DNA of 64,000 nucleotides from an uncultured Porphyromonadaceae bacterium (lineage in GTDB: Bacteria > Bacteroidota > Bacteroidia > Bacteroidales > Muribaculaceae), in NCBI GenBank assembly GCA_947178215.1, contig CAMWXJ010000012.1, forward strand, positions 1 through 64,000, written 5' to 3'. The notes below the pieces were generated by a model. That model was given only the letters and a program-made list of their open reading frames with translations. It was not told where the DNA came from and did no database searches. This document shows positions 52,061 to 61,007 of this stretch, in pieces. A program made the translations under genes and the position numbers. Numbering within the stretch: the first letter of the stretch is position 1; each line of letters opens with the position of its first letter.

Positions 52061-52858
52061 ATGAAGATAGCAGTAATAGGCGCCGGCAATATGGGCTCGG
52101 CAGTTGTGGCCGGCATTGCCGGTTCGCTCGCCGATGTAGAGATTGCAGTGTCGAATCCGTCGGTCGCCAAGCTCGACAGACTCAAAAACAGATTCCCGTC
52201 GATAACGACGACCGCCTCCAACACCCAAGCGTGTGTAGGCGCGTCGGTCGTCATCCTGGCCGTCAAGCCGTGGATATTGCCCGGAGTCGTCGATGAATTG
52301 CGTGCTGTGATAGAGCGCGATATGCCGGCCGTGGTGTCAATGGCCGGAGGTATAGGGCTCGATGATCTCGAACGGATGCTCGGCGAGGGTTGCAGCCCAG
52401 CGTTGTTCTACGTGATACCCAACACTGCGGCAGCGGTAGGCGAGAGCATGACATTCATGGCTCAGCGCCGTGCTTCCGGTGAACAGGTATCGGCAGTAAC
52501 GCGTCTGTTCGGAGCCTGCGGCAAGGCCGTCATGGTAGAGGAGCGAATGATGAACGCCGGCATGGTGACGGCTTCGTGCGGCATAGCTTTCGTGATGCGC
52601 TATATGCGTGCCATGGAACAGGGGGCAGTAGAGCTCGGCCTGCGCCCAGACGAAGCGCGGCAGGCCATTATCCAGACCGTGCTCGGCGCCGCGAAGCTGC
52701 TTGAAGCGACAGGGGCGCACCCCGAAGACGCGATTGACGCGGTGACAACCGCCGGCGGACTGACTATCCGCGGCCTCAATGCAATGGAAACAGGCGGCAT
52801 GACAGCCGCCGTGGAGGCCGGAATGAGGGCCGCCATGCCCGCCGGGCGACAGTCATAA
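52061..52858 (+). CDS. proC: Pyrroline-5-carboxylate reductase
   Basis: A 265-residue enzyme that reduces pyrroline-5-carboxylate to proline with NAD(P)H. The start at 52061 puts the Rossmann motif AVIGAGNMGSAVVAG at residues 4-18. VILAVKPW (near 65-72), SMAGGIGLDDLE, RVIPNTAA-like FYVIPNTAAAVGESM and the family signature ATGAHPEDAIDAVTTAGGLTIRGLNAME near 215-243 are present. A preceding AGGAAAGC acts as a ribosome-binding-like segment. Confidence 0.94.
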   Translation: MKIAVIGAGNMGSAVVAGIAGSLADVEIAVSNPSVAKLDRLKNRFPSITTTASNTQACVGASVVILAVKPWILPGVVDELRAVIERDMPAVVSMAGGIGLDDLERMLGEGCSPALFYVIPNTAAAVGESMTFMAQRRASGEQVSAVTRLFGACGKAVMVEERMMNAGMVTASCGIAFVMRYMRAMEQGAVELGLRPDEARQAIIQTVLGAAKLLEATGAHPEDAIDAVTTAGGLTIRGLNAMETGGMTAAVEAGMRAAMPAGRQS

Positions 52859-52910
52859 AATAGCTTCACCGACGGCTGTAATACGGGATTATTGCGTAAA
52901 TTTGCAGCAT

Positions 52911-53393
52911 ATGGAAAAGATAGCAAGCTTTACAATAGACCACAACCGGCTTGAACCGGGAATATTTGTATCGCGTCGCGACATCACTCCCGGCGGCGAC
53001 ACAATCACGACGTTTGACATACGCATGACCCGCCCCAACCGCGAGCCGGCCCTCACGCCGCGTGCTCTCCATGCTATGGAGCACCTTGCCGCAACCTATC
53101 TGCGCAACAATCCCTCGTGGCGCGACAGGATAGTCTACTGGGGGCCTATGGGATGCTGCACCGGCAACTATCTGCTCGTGCAGGGCGACTGTGACAGCGA
53201 GGCCATACTTCCGCTCATTCGCGAGACCATGGCGTTTATAGCCGAGTATGAGGGGGAAATACCGGGAGCATCGGCACGCGACTGCGGCAACTACACGTTT
53301 ATGGACCTTGACGGCGCCCGCAAGGCAGCCCGTCGTTTCCTGCTTGACACCTTGGTCGACCCGAAGCCTGAAAATCTCAATTATCCGGCATGA
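52911..53393 (+). CDS. luxS: S-ribosylhomocysteine lyase
   Basis: A 160-residue enzyme that cleaves S-ribosylhomocysteine to homocysteine and DPD, the AI-2 precursor. Metal ligands: HAMEH (His54, His58) and Cys125 in ARDCGNYTF. The active-site stretch reads PMGCCTGNYLL; the residue after the catalytic Cys82 is a second Cys where many LuxS proteins have Arg. The start at 52911 is the ATG right after the box TAAATTTG (52897-52904). The next gene overlaps by four bases. Confidence 0.94.
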   Translation: MEKIASFTIDHNRLEPGIFVSRRDITPGGDTITTFDIRMTRPNREPALTPRALHAMEHLAATYLRNNPSWRDRIVYWGPMGCCTGNYLLVQGDCDSEAILPLIRETMAFIAEYEGEIPGASARDCGNYTFMDLDGARKAARRFLLDTLVDPKPENLNYPA

Positions 53394-53962
53394 CACCGGA
53401 GCCGCGATTGCCTCGCGCACTCGTCGAGGCTGTCGATGACTGGCACACCCACTGCCCGGGTCGCCGAAGAGCCATAATCAATGCTCCGTCGCTCGACGAG
53501 CCGCTCAACGCCGACCTGCTGTGGTCGGCGGGCATACACCCGTGGGAGGCCGACAAGGCCACACCCGAAATGCTCGATTTGCTGCGCCGTCGCGTAGCCG
53601 AGCCGCAGGTCGTGGCTGTGGGCGAGGCCGGGCTCGACCGTGTCAAGGGGCCTTCGCTCGTAGTTCAGGAGGAGGTGTTCAGAGCTCAGGCGCGCATAGC
53701 CGACGAGGCGGGCAAGCCGCTCATCATCCACGCCGTGCGTACTATTCCGGAAATAATAAGACTGCATAAGGAAATGAAGCCGCGCGTGGCGTGGATTATC
53801 CACGGTTTCCGCGGCGGCAAGGAGGCGGCGCGTCAGCTGCTTGCGCGTCCCGGAATATACATTTCGCTCGGGAGCCGCTACCGGGCCGACGCCGAAGCGG
53901 TGATTCCGCCCGACAGGCTGCTGCGCGAGAGCGACACCGACTGTCAGGGTACGGGGTCATAG
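53390..53962 (+). CDS. TatD-family metal-dependent hydrolase, short form
   Basis: A 190-residue TIM-barrel-type hydrolase related to TatD DNases. It has the metal-site motifs DWHTH (17-21), [10 protein letters not shown] (46-55), VGEAGLD (84-90) and LIIHAVR, and ends soon after the RLLRESDT motif that corresponds to LLLETD. Family members usually continue for 30-50 residues after that motif. Here the frame runs into the convergent yidD gene, with which it overlaps by 19 bases. Either this is a short but working version or a truncated one. Confidence 0.75.
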   Translation: MTPEPRLPRALVEAVDDWHTHCPGRRRAIINAPSLDEPLNADLLWSAGIHPWEADKATPEMLDLLRRRVAEPQVVAVGEAGLDRVKGPSLVVQEEVFRAQARIADEAGKPLIIHAVRTIPEIIRLHKEMKPRVAWIIHGFRGGKEAARQLLARPGIYISLGSRYRADAEAVIPPDRLLRESDTDCQGTGS

Positions 53963-54189
53963 CCGCTGCCTCCCCATGGATGACAGCGCGACAGTCGCCT
54001 GACCGTAAGCCACAGCCCCTTTATCGGGCCGTGTCTGCGTAGCGCCTCAATGGCATAACTGCTGCATGTTGGTGTGAACCTGCAGGACGGAGGGAGCATG
54101 GGCGAGATGCTGAGTTGATAAAACCTCACCGGAAGGATGAGAACCCATGCCGCTCCCTTACTTATTGCCCGCGCTGTCCGTTTCATCAT
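53944..54189 (-). CDS. yidD: Membrane protein insertion efficiency factor YidD
   Basis: An 81-residue amphipathic protein that assists YidC-dependent membrane insertion. Motifs: [32 protein letters not shown] and [16 protein letters not shown], with all conserved cysteines. It overlaps rnpA by 32 bases, the classic rnpA-yidD arrangement, and overlaps the end of the convergent tatD-like gene. Confidence 0.93.
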   Translation of the reverse strand: MMKRTARAISKGAAWVLILPVRFYQLSISPMLPPSCRFTPTCSSYAIEALRRHGPIKGLWLTVRRLSRCHPWGGSGYDPVP

Positions 54190-54616
54190 GAGCAGGTGGA
54201 GAGGACGGCGCGACGGTAGCGGCCATGCGGCCGAGCAGTCGCGTCATGGAGGCTGCCGTGCGGTCGTAGGGGGTAAGGCTGTCGCCCACATAAATGAAAG
54301 CGATGTCGAGTCGCGACGACTGTGGCAGCAGATGCCGACTCAGCCGATACGCCTCACGGCAGCGTCGCCGCATGGTAACGCGGTCTACGGCGTGGCGGAG
54401 CCTCTTTTTCGGTACGGAGATAAGGAATTGGGCCACATCGGCGTTGCGGCGGGTGTTGACGCGCCACACCGCACGCCATGGCCATGCCATGGCCGAATGT
54501 GACTTAACGGCGTCGCCCGGGACACCGCTTGGAGCGGTACCCGGGCGGGCAAAGAGGAGCTCCGTAGCGGTAGTGCTGCAAAGCTTCTCGATTTTATAGA
54601 GCCTGAGACCCTTCAT
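54158..54616 (-). CDS. rnpA: Ribonuclease P protein component
   Basis: A 152-residue basic protein that assists the RNase P RNA in 5' maturation of tRNAs. The start at 54616 gives [12 protein letters not shown]; a TTG ten codons earlier is also possible. The RNR-like signature is [22 protein letters not shown] (about 81-102). It is longer than usual because of an acidic Pro/Ala-rich C-terminal tail. It lies between hemD and yidD. Confidence 0.9.
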   Translation of the reverse strand: MKGLRLYKIEKLCSTTATELLFARPGTAPSGVPGDAVKSHSAMAWPWRAVWRVNTRRNADVAQFLISVPKKRLRHAVDRVTMRRRCREAYRLSRHLLPQSSRLDIAFIYVGDSLTPYDRTAASMTRLLGRMAATVAPSSPPAHDETDSAGNK

Positions 54617-54642
54617 GTCGTCATGAGGTGTGTCGCGGCGTG

Positions 54643-55440
54643 TCAAGACGCGGCTTTGTGCGAGCCGTCGTCGTCATCTTCGTCATCTGGGGCTTCGCCG
54701 TTGTGCTCGATAATACACTTCTCGATAGCCTTCACAATGGAGGGATTGGCGGCGGTGCCTGCGAGGAAATCGAGGCGAAGCGAGGCGGCCTCAACGGCCT
54801 TGGCCGTGGCCTGGCCGAGACATCCTATCACAATCTCTTTCTGGTCGAAGTCGGGGAAGTTTTTCAGCAGACTTTCGATTCCGGCGGGGCTGAAAAAGAT
54901 AATCATGTCGTAGTCAAACGCTTCGTCGGGGCCGAAGTCGTTGCTGACGGTACGATACATCACAGCTTTGGTGTAGTTGACGCCGAGCTTGTCGAGAAGG
55001 TTGGCACCCTCGTCGCGGTGCACGTCGCTCACGGGGTAGAGGAACTTCTCCTTGCTGTGGCGGTTGAGAGCGGCTTGAAGCTGCGCGTCATCGAGCTTTC
55101 CGGTAGCGCCAAAGAATATCTTGCGTTTGCGATACACGATATATTTCTGCAAATAGTTGGCTATCTGTTCCGAAGTGCAGAAATATTTCATAGTATCAGG
55201 GATGGTGATACGCATTTCTTCGCAGATGCGGAAAAAGTGGTCTATTGCAGTCTTGGCGGTGAAGATGATGGCAGTAAACTCGGGGATGCTGATTTTCTGC
55301 TGACGAAATTCTTTGGCCGACAGACCCTCGACCTTAATGAACGGACGGAACACCATCTCCACGCCATAGCGCTCTGCTATTTCGAGGAAACGGTCGTCGG
55401 TCGGTTTTGGTTGTGAGATTAAAATTTTCTTGATATTCAC
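54643..55440 (-). CDS. hemD: Uroporphyrinogen-III synthase
   Basis: A 265-residue enzyme that closes the tetrapyrrole ring in heme synthesis. Fold signs: ISQPKP at the N-terminus, FTAIIFTAKTAIDHFF (about 55-70), MYRTVSNDF, MIIFFSPAGIESLL (about 180) and GCLGQATAKAVEAA. The tail is acidic (DDEDDDD). HemD sequences vary widely, but the neighbourhood (DUF4271 upstream, rnpA and yidD downstream) matches the conserved Bacteroidetes order. Confidence 0.88.
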   Translation of the reverse strand: MNIKKILISQPKPTDDRFLEIAERYGVEMVFRPFIKVEGLSAKEFRQQKISIPEFTAIIFTAKTAIDHFFRICEEMRITIPDTMKYFCTSEQIANYLQKYIVYRKRKIFFGATGKLDDAQLQAALNRHSKEKFLYPVSDVHRDEGANLLDKLGVNYTKAVMYRTVSNDFGPDEAFDYDMIIFFSPAGIESLLKNFPDFDQKEIVIGCLGQATAKAVEAASLRLDFLAGTAANPSIVKAIEKCIIEHNGEAPDDEDDDDGSHKAAS

Positions 55441-55504
55441 GTCAGAGGCTGATTTCGGAGTGTGAGGTGAAGTAGAGGAGAGTATGTGTTACGTGTATGT
55501 ATGT

Positions 55505-56308
55505 CTATAATTTTGAGCTCATTTCTACGCTTATACGCCATAAAAAAGCGAGGGGCGCGATTTCGAGCGTGCAAAGGTACAAAATAAAGTAGACAAGCGA
55601 GAATATATTAGTGTAAAAAAACCTAAATCCCTTACAGATGAACATGAGCCGCGCCATTATATAGAGCCCTATGCCCGCTCTCACGGCCACGGCGGCTGCT
55701 CCCGGGTAGAAGAGCAGCATCAGCGCCGGGAGAGTGAGGAAGAGCCCGAGCAACGCCTGAGAGGCAAAGAGTCCGCGGAGCCACTGCGAGGTGTCGCCGG
55801 CGTGGGTCGAGAATGCGTAGCCGGTGACGAAGCAAGCGGCTGTCTGGAAGCACATCATGGCTACTGCTACGGCTGTGCCGGCCGCTATGCCGGTAAAGGG
55901 GGCCAGGGGGGCGCCGGTGGCAAAATAGAGCAGTATGCCCTCGCAGATGCAACACATCACGAGCAGCGCGCATGTGATGCGGCTCTCGTCTACGGTATGG
56001 TCGTCGAAAGTGTTGTTGCGGCGTCGCCCTGAGAGCAGAGCCGAGGCAAATGTTTTCAGATAGGTGGTGTGGCGGCTTACGCTCACGGCGAGCAACACGA
56101 ACGAGCCTATGAGCATGGCGCTGACGCCGTCGTCGTAGCCCGGCAGCTTGGGGCGCCCTGCCGGCTCGATGCCGAGCACATATTCCACTACACCTGTATG
56201 TGCGCCTGCGCCCTCGGCACCCGCGTGGGGAGCCTCTTCCTCATGACACACTGCCGGCACGAAATGTCGTGCGGCTCCTGTGCTGTCGTTGAGTGCGAGT
56301 ATCCTCAT
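55505..56308 (-). CDS. DUF4271 membrane protein
   Basis: A 267-residue protein with an N-terminal soluble stretch of about 60 residues and then about seven hydrophobic segments. The RHTTYLKTFASALLSGRRRNNTFDDHTVDESR stretch near 78-110 and the C-terminal GFRFFYTNIFSLVYFILYLCTLEIAPLAFL are typical of DUF4271, which lies next to hemD in Bacteroidetes. Function unknown. Confidence 0.85.
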   Translation of the reverse strand: MRILALNDSTGAARHFVPAVCHEEEAPHAGAEGAGAHTGVVEYVLGIEPAGRPKLPGYDDGVSAMLIGSFVLLAVSVSRHTTYLKTFASALLSGRRRNNTFDDHTVDESRITCALLVMCCICEGILLYFATGAPLAPFTGIAAGTAVAVAMMCFQTAACFVTGYAFSTHAGDTSQWLRGLFASQALLGLFLTLPALMLLFYPGAAAVAVRAGIGLYIMARLMFICKGFRFFYTNIFSLVYFILYLCTLEIAPLAFLWRISVEMSSKL

Positions 56309-56333
56309 ATCGCTTGGGCTTGCTTCGGGGGGG

Positions 56334-56939
56334 TTAAAGGGCGTTGATTAGGGCTATGGCTTCGGACGGTGTGGCGACTACGCTGTAAAGCGGAGCGTCG
56401 CTCTCGCAACGGCGCATGAAGTGACGCTCTTCCGCGCGGTCGAGCATAGCGAGCAGCGGGTCATAGTAGGCGGCTGTGTTGAGTATTATCACGTTGCCGC
56501 GATACAGGCCGAGCTGACGCCATGTTATGATTTCCATAAGCTCCTCAAAGGTGCCTATACCTCCCGGCATGGCTACGACGTCGGAGGCGAGCGCAGCCAT
56601 CATGGCTTTGCGGAGGTGCATTGTGTCGACAGTCACCATTTGTGTCAGCGCGGTGTGCTGCCACCCCTTTTCCACCATGAAGCGCGGCAACACGCCTATG
56701 GTGATGCCGCCGGCCTCAGATGCTCCCTCGATAGCGGCGCCCATGAGGCCTTGACGGCCGCCTCCGCTTACGAGCGGACGGCCGGCGCACGCCACAAGGC
56801 GTCCCAGCTCTCGGGCCGCCGATTTATATATGTCGTCGATGCCGGCCGACGAGGCTCCGTAGACCGTCACCGCACGGCCCCTTGCTTCGGCCGGCAGGTC
56901 GGCGGCAGATTCGGTGTCTGTTATGTCGGGAAAGGTCAT
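56334..56939 (-). CDS. LOG-family Rossmann protein (cytokinin riboside phosphoribohydrolase type)
   Basis: A 201-residue cytosolic protein. I choose the ATG at 56939, which overlaps the upstream stop as ATGA. It contains the two LOG motifs, SGGGRQGLMGA (about 58-68) and MPGGIGTFEELMEI (about 118-131). Family members release bases from nucleoside 5'-monophosphates. The in vivo role in gut bacteria is not clear. Confidence 0.88.
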   Translation of the reverse strand: MTFPDITDTESAADLPAEARGRAVTVYGASSAGIDDIYKSAARELGRLVACAGRPLVSGGGRQGLMGAAIEGASEAGGITIGVLPRFMVEKGWQHTALTQMVTVDTMHLRKAMMAALASDVVAMPGGIGTFEELMEIITWRQLGLYRGNVIILNTAAYYDPLLAMLDRAEERHFMRRCESDAPLYSVVATPSEAIALINAL

Positions 56940-57430
56940 TTGTCGTTGGGTTTGAGGGCGGAGTGAGGTTTGACGGTGGTTACTTCGATGCGGCAACGAG
57001 GCCCTTTGACCACCACAAGCGACGATATGGCGTTGGCGGGTATGTCGGTAAATGCGGTGCGGTCAACTATCGTTCCGTCAACTATGTAGTCGACGTCGTC
57101 GGGGAGCGAGTCGGGTTCGAGCGGCTGGATGGCGGCGCGTCGTGTCACCACCTCAATGAGGTTGGCGGGCTCGGGGGTGACGATGAGCGAACGAATGTCC
57201 TTTCGGTCGAGCTTGAAGAACTGCTCGCGTGTCACGGTGTCGCCGTCGATCATGAATGTCATTTCGGCAAGCTCGAGGCTGTCGCCCGGAAATACCATCA
57301 TGGCGCCGCGCTCCGACGAGAACAGAGGCCTCTGTGGAAGCGCGAGGATAAGAGTGGCTCCGGCAGCTATAGCGGCGATGCATGTCGCTGCCACGCGGCG
57401 TGATTTGTCGGTTTTGGTTAGGTTTGTCAT
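56936..57430 (-). CDS. Membrane-anchored protein of unknown function
   Basis: A 164-residue protein with one N-terminal transmembrane segment (about 13-32). The exported part has two similar units: MTFMIDGDTVTREQFFKLDRKDIRSLIVTPEP and VDYIVDGTIVDRTAFTDIPANAISSLVVVKGP. Both read as short beta-alpha-beta repeats like those in TonB-plug-like or M56-associated domains (D-G-x-x-x-x-x-F-x-x-I-x-x-x-x-I-x-S-x-x-V). Its stop overlaps the next gene's start. No function assigned. Confidence 0.65.
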   Translation of the reverse strand: MTNLTKTDKSRRVAATCIAAIAAGATLILALPQRPLFSSERGAMMVFPGDSLELAEMTFMIDGDTVTREQFFKLDRKDIRSLIVTPEPANLIEVVTRRAAIQPLEPDSLPDDVDYIVDGTIVDRTAFTDIPANAISSLVVVKGPRCRIEVTTVKPHSALKPNDK

Positions 57431-57471
57431 AATGATATTTCAACGATTGCCGGCTCCGGGTAGTTCAGGAA

Positions 57472-58497
57472 TTAATCAAGGAAACCGTCGATGAAGCGCC
57501 TGGCTTCGGCGGCAGAGCGTGTGCGCAGACGCATGGTGCCGGTGGAGTCCGACACAATGAAATAGGGACGGGCCGGTATGGCATAGCTTTTCCACTGTCG
57601 GTCGGCAATGGTGTAGGGGGTCCAGGTGCGGTGCCACTTTGCGGTGGAGTCGCGGCGCACTCCCACGGCCCAGGTAAGCGAGTCGGGTGCGCCTGAAAGC
57701 TCTATGGCTTGCAGGCGGCTGTCGGGCCAACGCTCCGTGAGCTCGCGTAGAATTATCTCTGCCGAATCGGAGCCGATAGTGCGCGATGTGCCGAAAGCGA
57801 GCAGGGTGAGCGACGCCTTGCGGGGGTTGAGGCGCACCGAGTGGTCGCGGTCGGTGCCGGGTAGTGTGCGTGAGGTGATATTGGCTGTGGCGTCGACGGC
57901 GAGCTGCATGGCGAGCAGGGTAGGGTAGGTGCCGAGTATGGCGCGTGAGCGTGCTTTGGCGGTAAGGAGGCGCAGCAGCGAGTCGGCCTGCTCCTCATGG
58001 CCCGGCGTGCGGAACACCGATGTGAGCAGGGCGGTGGAGGCGGGACTGTCGGGATTTTCGGCTATGAATTTCGCCACGGCGGCATTGATGGCGCGGATGT
58101 CGCCCGTCACGAGCGGCCCTGCGTTGTCGGCCATGAATCCGCTGAGCTTCTCAGTGGGCTTGTTGCCCTTGGCGCGGCTGTTGACAGGCTCGGCGGTGTC
58201 GAGTGTAAGTGAAATCTCGTCGCCATTGGAGGCGATGGCCTGAGTGAGCTGCCGGTTGTCGGCGTCGGTAAAGGTGAGCAGGGCGGGCGACATGGAGCGG
58301 CCGCGCAGATTAAACTCGCCCTTCAACGTGCTGACCTCCTCGCGGCGCATGGCGGAGCCGTCGAAATAGGTCATGTAGAGGGTAAGGTCATCGCCATTCT
58401 CCGTCTTGCCTTTGACCTTGAAGTCGGTGGGCTTCGAGCAGCCCGCAAGCAGTATGGCGATAAGCATCAGGCAGCCCGTGATTGTCGCATATTTCAT
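57472..58497 (-). CDS. DUF4369-containing lipoprotein
   Basis: A 341-residue lipoprotein. The ATG at 58497 is preferred over a GTG two codons earlier. Lipobox ILLAGC (Cys20 from the ATG). The N-terminal 100 residues are DUF4369-like (FKVKGKTENGDDLTLYMTYFDG, EEVSTLKGEFNLRG), and the C-terminal part resembles a thioredoxin-like domain (LTLLAFGTSRT ... YAIPARPYFIVSDSTGTMRLR). The CxxC motif of true TlpA proteins is missing, so it is not a classical disulfide reductase. Confidence 0.75.
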   Translation of the reverse strand: MKYATITGCLMLIAILLAGCSKPTDFKVKGKTENGDDLTLYMTYFDGSAMRREEVSTLKGEFNLRGRSMSPALLTFTDADNRQLTQAIASNGDEISLTLDTAEPVNSRAKGNKPTEKLSGFMADNAGPLVTGDIRAINAAVAKFIAENPDSPASTALLTSVFRTPGHEEQADSLLRLLTAKARSRAILGTYPTLLAMQLAVDATANITSRTLPGTDRDHSVRLNPRKASLTLLAFGTSRTIGSDSAEIILRELTERWPDSRLQAIELSGAPDSLTWAVGVRRDSTAKWHRTWTPYTIADRQWKSYAIPARPYFIVSDSTGTMRLRTRSAAEARRFIDGFLD

Positions 58498-58594
58498 ATT
58501 CACTCGCCAAAATTACTCCATTTTTGTCAGCTGTCAAAGAAAAAACCGTCACTTGCCCCTCTCTCTCACCTTAATTATCTATCTTTGCAGTGTA

Positions 58595-59437
58595 ATGAGC
58601 CATCTGAAGCTGCTTTTCATCACACTGCTGGCGGTTATCGCCATGCCTCATATCACACACGCCCAGATAGTGCGTGGCGATGTCGCCGTAAGTTCCGACA
58701 GCATCCGTCGGGCTTTCGACGACGGCCCTTATTTCGGTCTCTACAAAGACAACTATTTCATCTTCGGCACGTCGGTAGGGCCCAAGCCCACGGTCTACAA
58801 CACCAATATCAAGTTTCAGATTTCAGTAGCCCAGCGTCTTACCAAGTCGACGTTGCCGCTAGGCACTTACCTTTATCTCTTCTATTCGCAGAAGTGTTTC
58901 TGGAACGTGCTGGAAGAATCGTTTCCGATGACCGATCTCAACTTCAATCCGGGCATCGGCCTCACCAAGCCGCTGTTTGTCAAAAACCGCTTTGTGGGCA
59001 AACTGAGCCTCATAGCCGAGCATGAGAGCAACGGCCGCGACGGCGTCGAAAGCCGCTCGTGGAACCGCATCTCCCTCTCCGGCTCCATAATGATTGACCC
59101 CCGCTTCATAGTCCACGGCAAGTTCTGGATTCCTATTGTTGACGGCGAGAACAACCGCGACATCCTCAATTACAGCGGCATCTATCAGGTGGGCACGTCG
59201 TTGCAGAGCTCCGACAACCGTTTAGGCATGAGCGTGATTCTCACAAAGCGCCGTGGTTGGAATCTCAATTACAACACCGTGGTGGAATTGTCGTACCGCC
59301 TGTTCAAGCGCGACAATCAAAGCATCTTCCTGCAATACTACAACGGTTACGGGGAGGGCCTGCTGGCCTACAAGGAGTTCCACTCTCAACTGAGAATAGG
59401 CATAGTCATAAAGCCATCGCTCTTCTCGGAATACTGA
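58595..59437 (+). CDS. pldA: Outer-membrane phospholipase A (OMPLA-like)
   Basis: A 280-residue outer-membrane phospholipase. The start at 58595 gives a signal peptide MSHLKLLFITLLAVIAMPHITHA. The active site matches E. coli OMPLA: EHESNGRDG with His143 and Ser145, and RSWNR with Asn157. The barrel ends RIGIVIKPSLFSEY. It cleaves acyl chains from phospholipids in the outer leaflet, keeping the membrane asymmetric. A TATCTTTG -7 box (58580-58587) lies just before it. Confidence 0.92.
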   Translation: MSHLKLLFITLLAVIAMPHITHAQIVRGDVAVSSDSIRRAFDDGPYFGLYKDNYFIFGTSVGPKPTVYNTNIKFQISVAQRLTKSTLPLGTYLYLFYSQKCFWNVLEESFPMTDLNFNPGIGLTKPLFVKNRFVGKLSLIAEHESNGRDGVESRSWNRISLSGSIMIDPRFIVHGKFWIPIVDGENNRDILNYSGIYQVGTSLQSSDNRLGMSVILTKRRGWNLNYNTVVELSYRLFKRDNQSIFLQYYNGYGEGLLAYKEFHSQLRIGIVIKPSLFSEY

Positions 59438-59632
59438 TTTTTTGTGCCGGAAGTGAAACATATCACGAATTTTTCTTAACTTTACCGCAATTTACTATAA
59501 AGGGTGGATATAGGGCATGCCGGCGGCGAACTTTCGACCCGCCCGTATGTTAGACTAATGAAGCGGCTCCCCTCCGTGGGTGCCGACTTCGCTATCCTTC
59601 TTCTTGTTCACCCTTTTCAACTATAAATCATT

Positions 59633-59881
59633 ATGGGAAGCATCCGTAAACAGACCGGCACCCCGCAGACAATGCGCAATATATTCGGCATCATCATGAT
59701 TATCGTGTATATCGGCATGGGCATCCTTTGCTTCTGCGGTGTATTCGACTGGCTCACCGGTAGCTGGGCATGGCTCCGCTGGGTGGCCGGCGCACTCTTT
59801 GTGGTCTACGGCATCTGGCGCGCCTACCGTCAGTTTGCCGGCATTGACGACCCCGACGCCTCGTCGGACAGCGATGACTGA
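59633..59881 (+). CDS. Small membrane protein
   Basis: An 82-residue protein with two transmembrane segments (about 17-37 and 47-65) separated by WLTGSWAW, ending in an acidic tail. It lies 35 bases upstream of a PstS-like lipoprotein gene; in Bacteroidetes similar small proteins sit in the ExbB/ExbD-PstS-TPR neighbourhood, but no ExbB or ExbD gene is present here. The gap 59438-59632 before it has a possible TAACTTTA box near 59476 and nothing else that I can name. Confidence 0.65.
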   Translation: MGSIRKQTGTPQTMRNIFGIIMIIVYIGMGILCFCGVFDWLTGSWAWLRWVAGALFVVYGIWRAYRQFAGIDDPDASSDSDD

Positions 59882-59916
59882 CAATCTATTCCTCCACTCA
59901 CCCTCAGCCGAGCTAC

Positions 59917-60915
59917 ATGAACATTACTCATCTCAATCCTCTTCGCATTGCAGCCATAGCCGCCATAGCGGTTATGGCCGTTGCGGTGTCATCGTGTGAC
60001 AAGAAGCCTAAATCGACAGCTTCGAGCGGAATAGCCACCATAGCCTGCGATGCCTCTTTCGAGAACATCATACAGCAGGAGATAGACGTATTCGAGTTCA
60101 ATTACAAGCAGGCCTCGATAATACCTTATTATATCGACGAGCGCGCCTGCATCGACTCGCTGCTTGACCTCGGCACCAAACTCGCCGTGACCACCCGTCC
60201 GCTCACCGACAAGGAGGAGGCATATCTCAAAAGCAAGGACCGCCAGGTTCGCCAGAGCCGCATCGCTGTCGATGCCCTCGCCCTTATAGTCAATCCCGCC
60301 AACAATATAGAGCAGCTTTCCACCGCCGAGCTTGCCGAGATACTCTCGGGCAAGGAGCAGGAATGGAACAACGTGTGGCCCAACGACGGCCTCGGCCGCA
60401 TAGAGGTGGTGTTTGACCACCAGGGCTCATCGACAGTGCAGTATATGCGCGACTCGCTTCTCGCCGGCGGACAGCTCGGTGACAATGTGTTTGCCCAGAA
60501 GTCGCCCGAAGAGGTGTTCAAGGCTGTGGCTTCCAATAAGAACGCTATCGGCGTGATAGGCGTGAGCTGGATTTCGACCGACATGGCCACCGCCAACATG
60601 ACCACCGAAGAGCGCGTCAAGGCCCTCAACGACACCACCGGCTCTGCCCCCGACCAGCAGTTCCGCCAGGAAGTCAAGGTGCTCAAAGTGTCGCGCCCCG
60701 ACGAGGTGACGGCCTTTGCCCCCTACCAGTATTATATTTACAGCGGACAATACCCCCTCATACGCTCAATTTATCTGATATGCACCGGAGCCGGCGGCAC
60801 CATAAGCCACGGTTTCTACTCCTACGTGACCGGCTTCCAGGGTCAGAAGCTCATCCAGAGCACCGGAGTGCTGCCCAACATGATATATACACAGCGTGTG
60901 GAGGTACACCGTTAA
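59917..60915 (+). CDS. PstS-like substrate-binding lipoprotein
   Basis: A 332-residue lipoprotein with lipobox VAVSSC (Cys27). The body is the two-lobe phosphate-binding protein fold: DASFENIIQQEIDVF, LALIVNPANNIEQLSTAELAEILSGKEQEWNNVWP and VVFDHQGSSTVQYMRDSL. The typical anion-binding TTRPLTDKE region is at about 87. In this phylum such proteins occur with TonB/ExbBD systems rather than Pst permeases, so phosphate transport is not certain. Followed by a TPR protein. Confidence 0.82.
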   Translation: MNITHLNPLRIAAIAAIAVMAVAVSSCDKKPKSTASSGIATIACDASFENIIQQEIDVFEFNYKQASIIPYYIDERACIDSLLDLGTKLAVTTRPLTDKEEAYLKSKDRQVRQSRIAVDALALIVNPANNIEQLSTAELAEILSGKEQEWNNVWPNDGLGRIEVVFDHQGSSTVQYMRDSLLAGGQLGDNVFAQKSPEEVFKAVASNKNAIGVIGVSWISTDMATANMTTEERVKALNDTTGSAPDQQFRQEVKVLKVSRPDEVTAFAPYQYYIYSGQYPLIRSIYLICTGAGGTISHGFYSYVTGFQGQKLIQSTGVLPNMIYTQRVEVHR

Positions 60916-61007
60916 ACTCATTTAATGGCTGCGCGCCCAGGCAATAAAGGCCGTGGCCTCAACGTTGCAATAAAAAAAAATAATAAAATAAGCCTCATTA
61001 ACACAAG

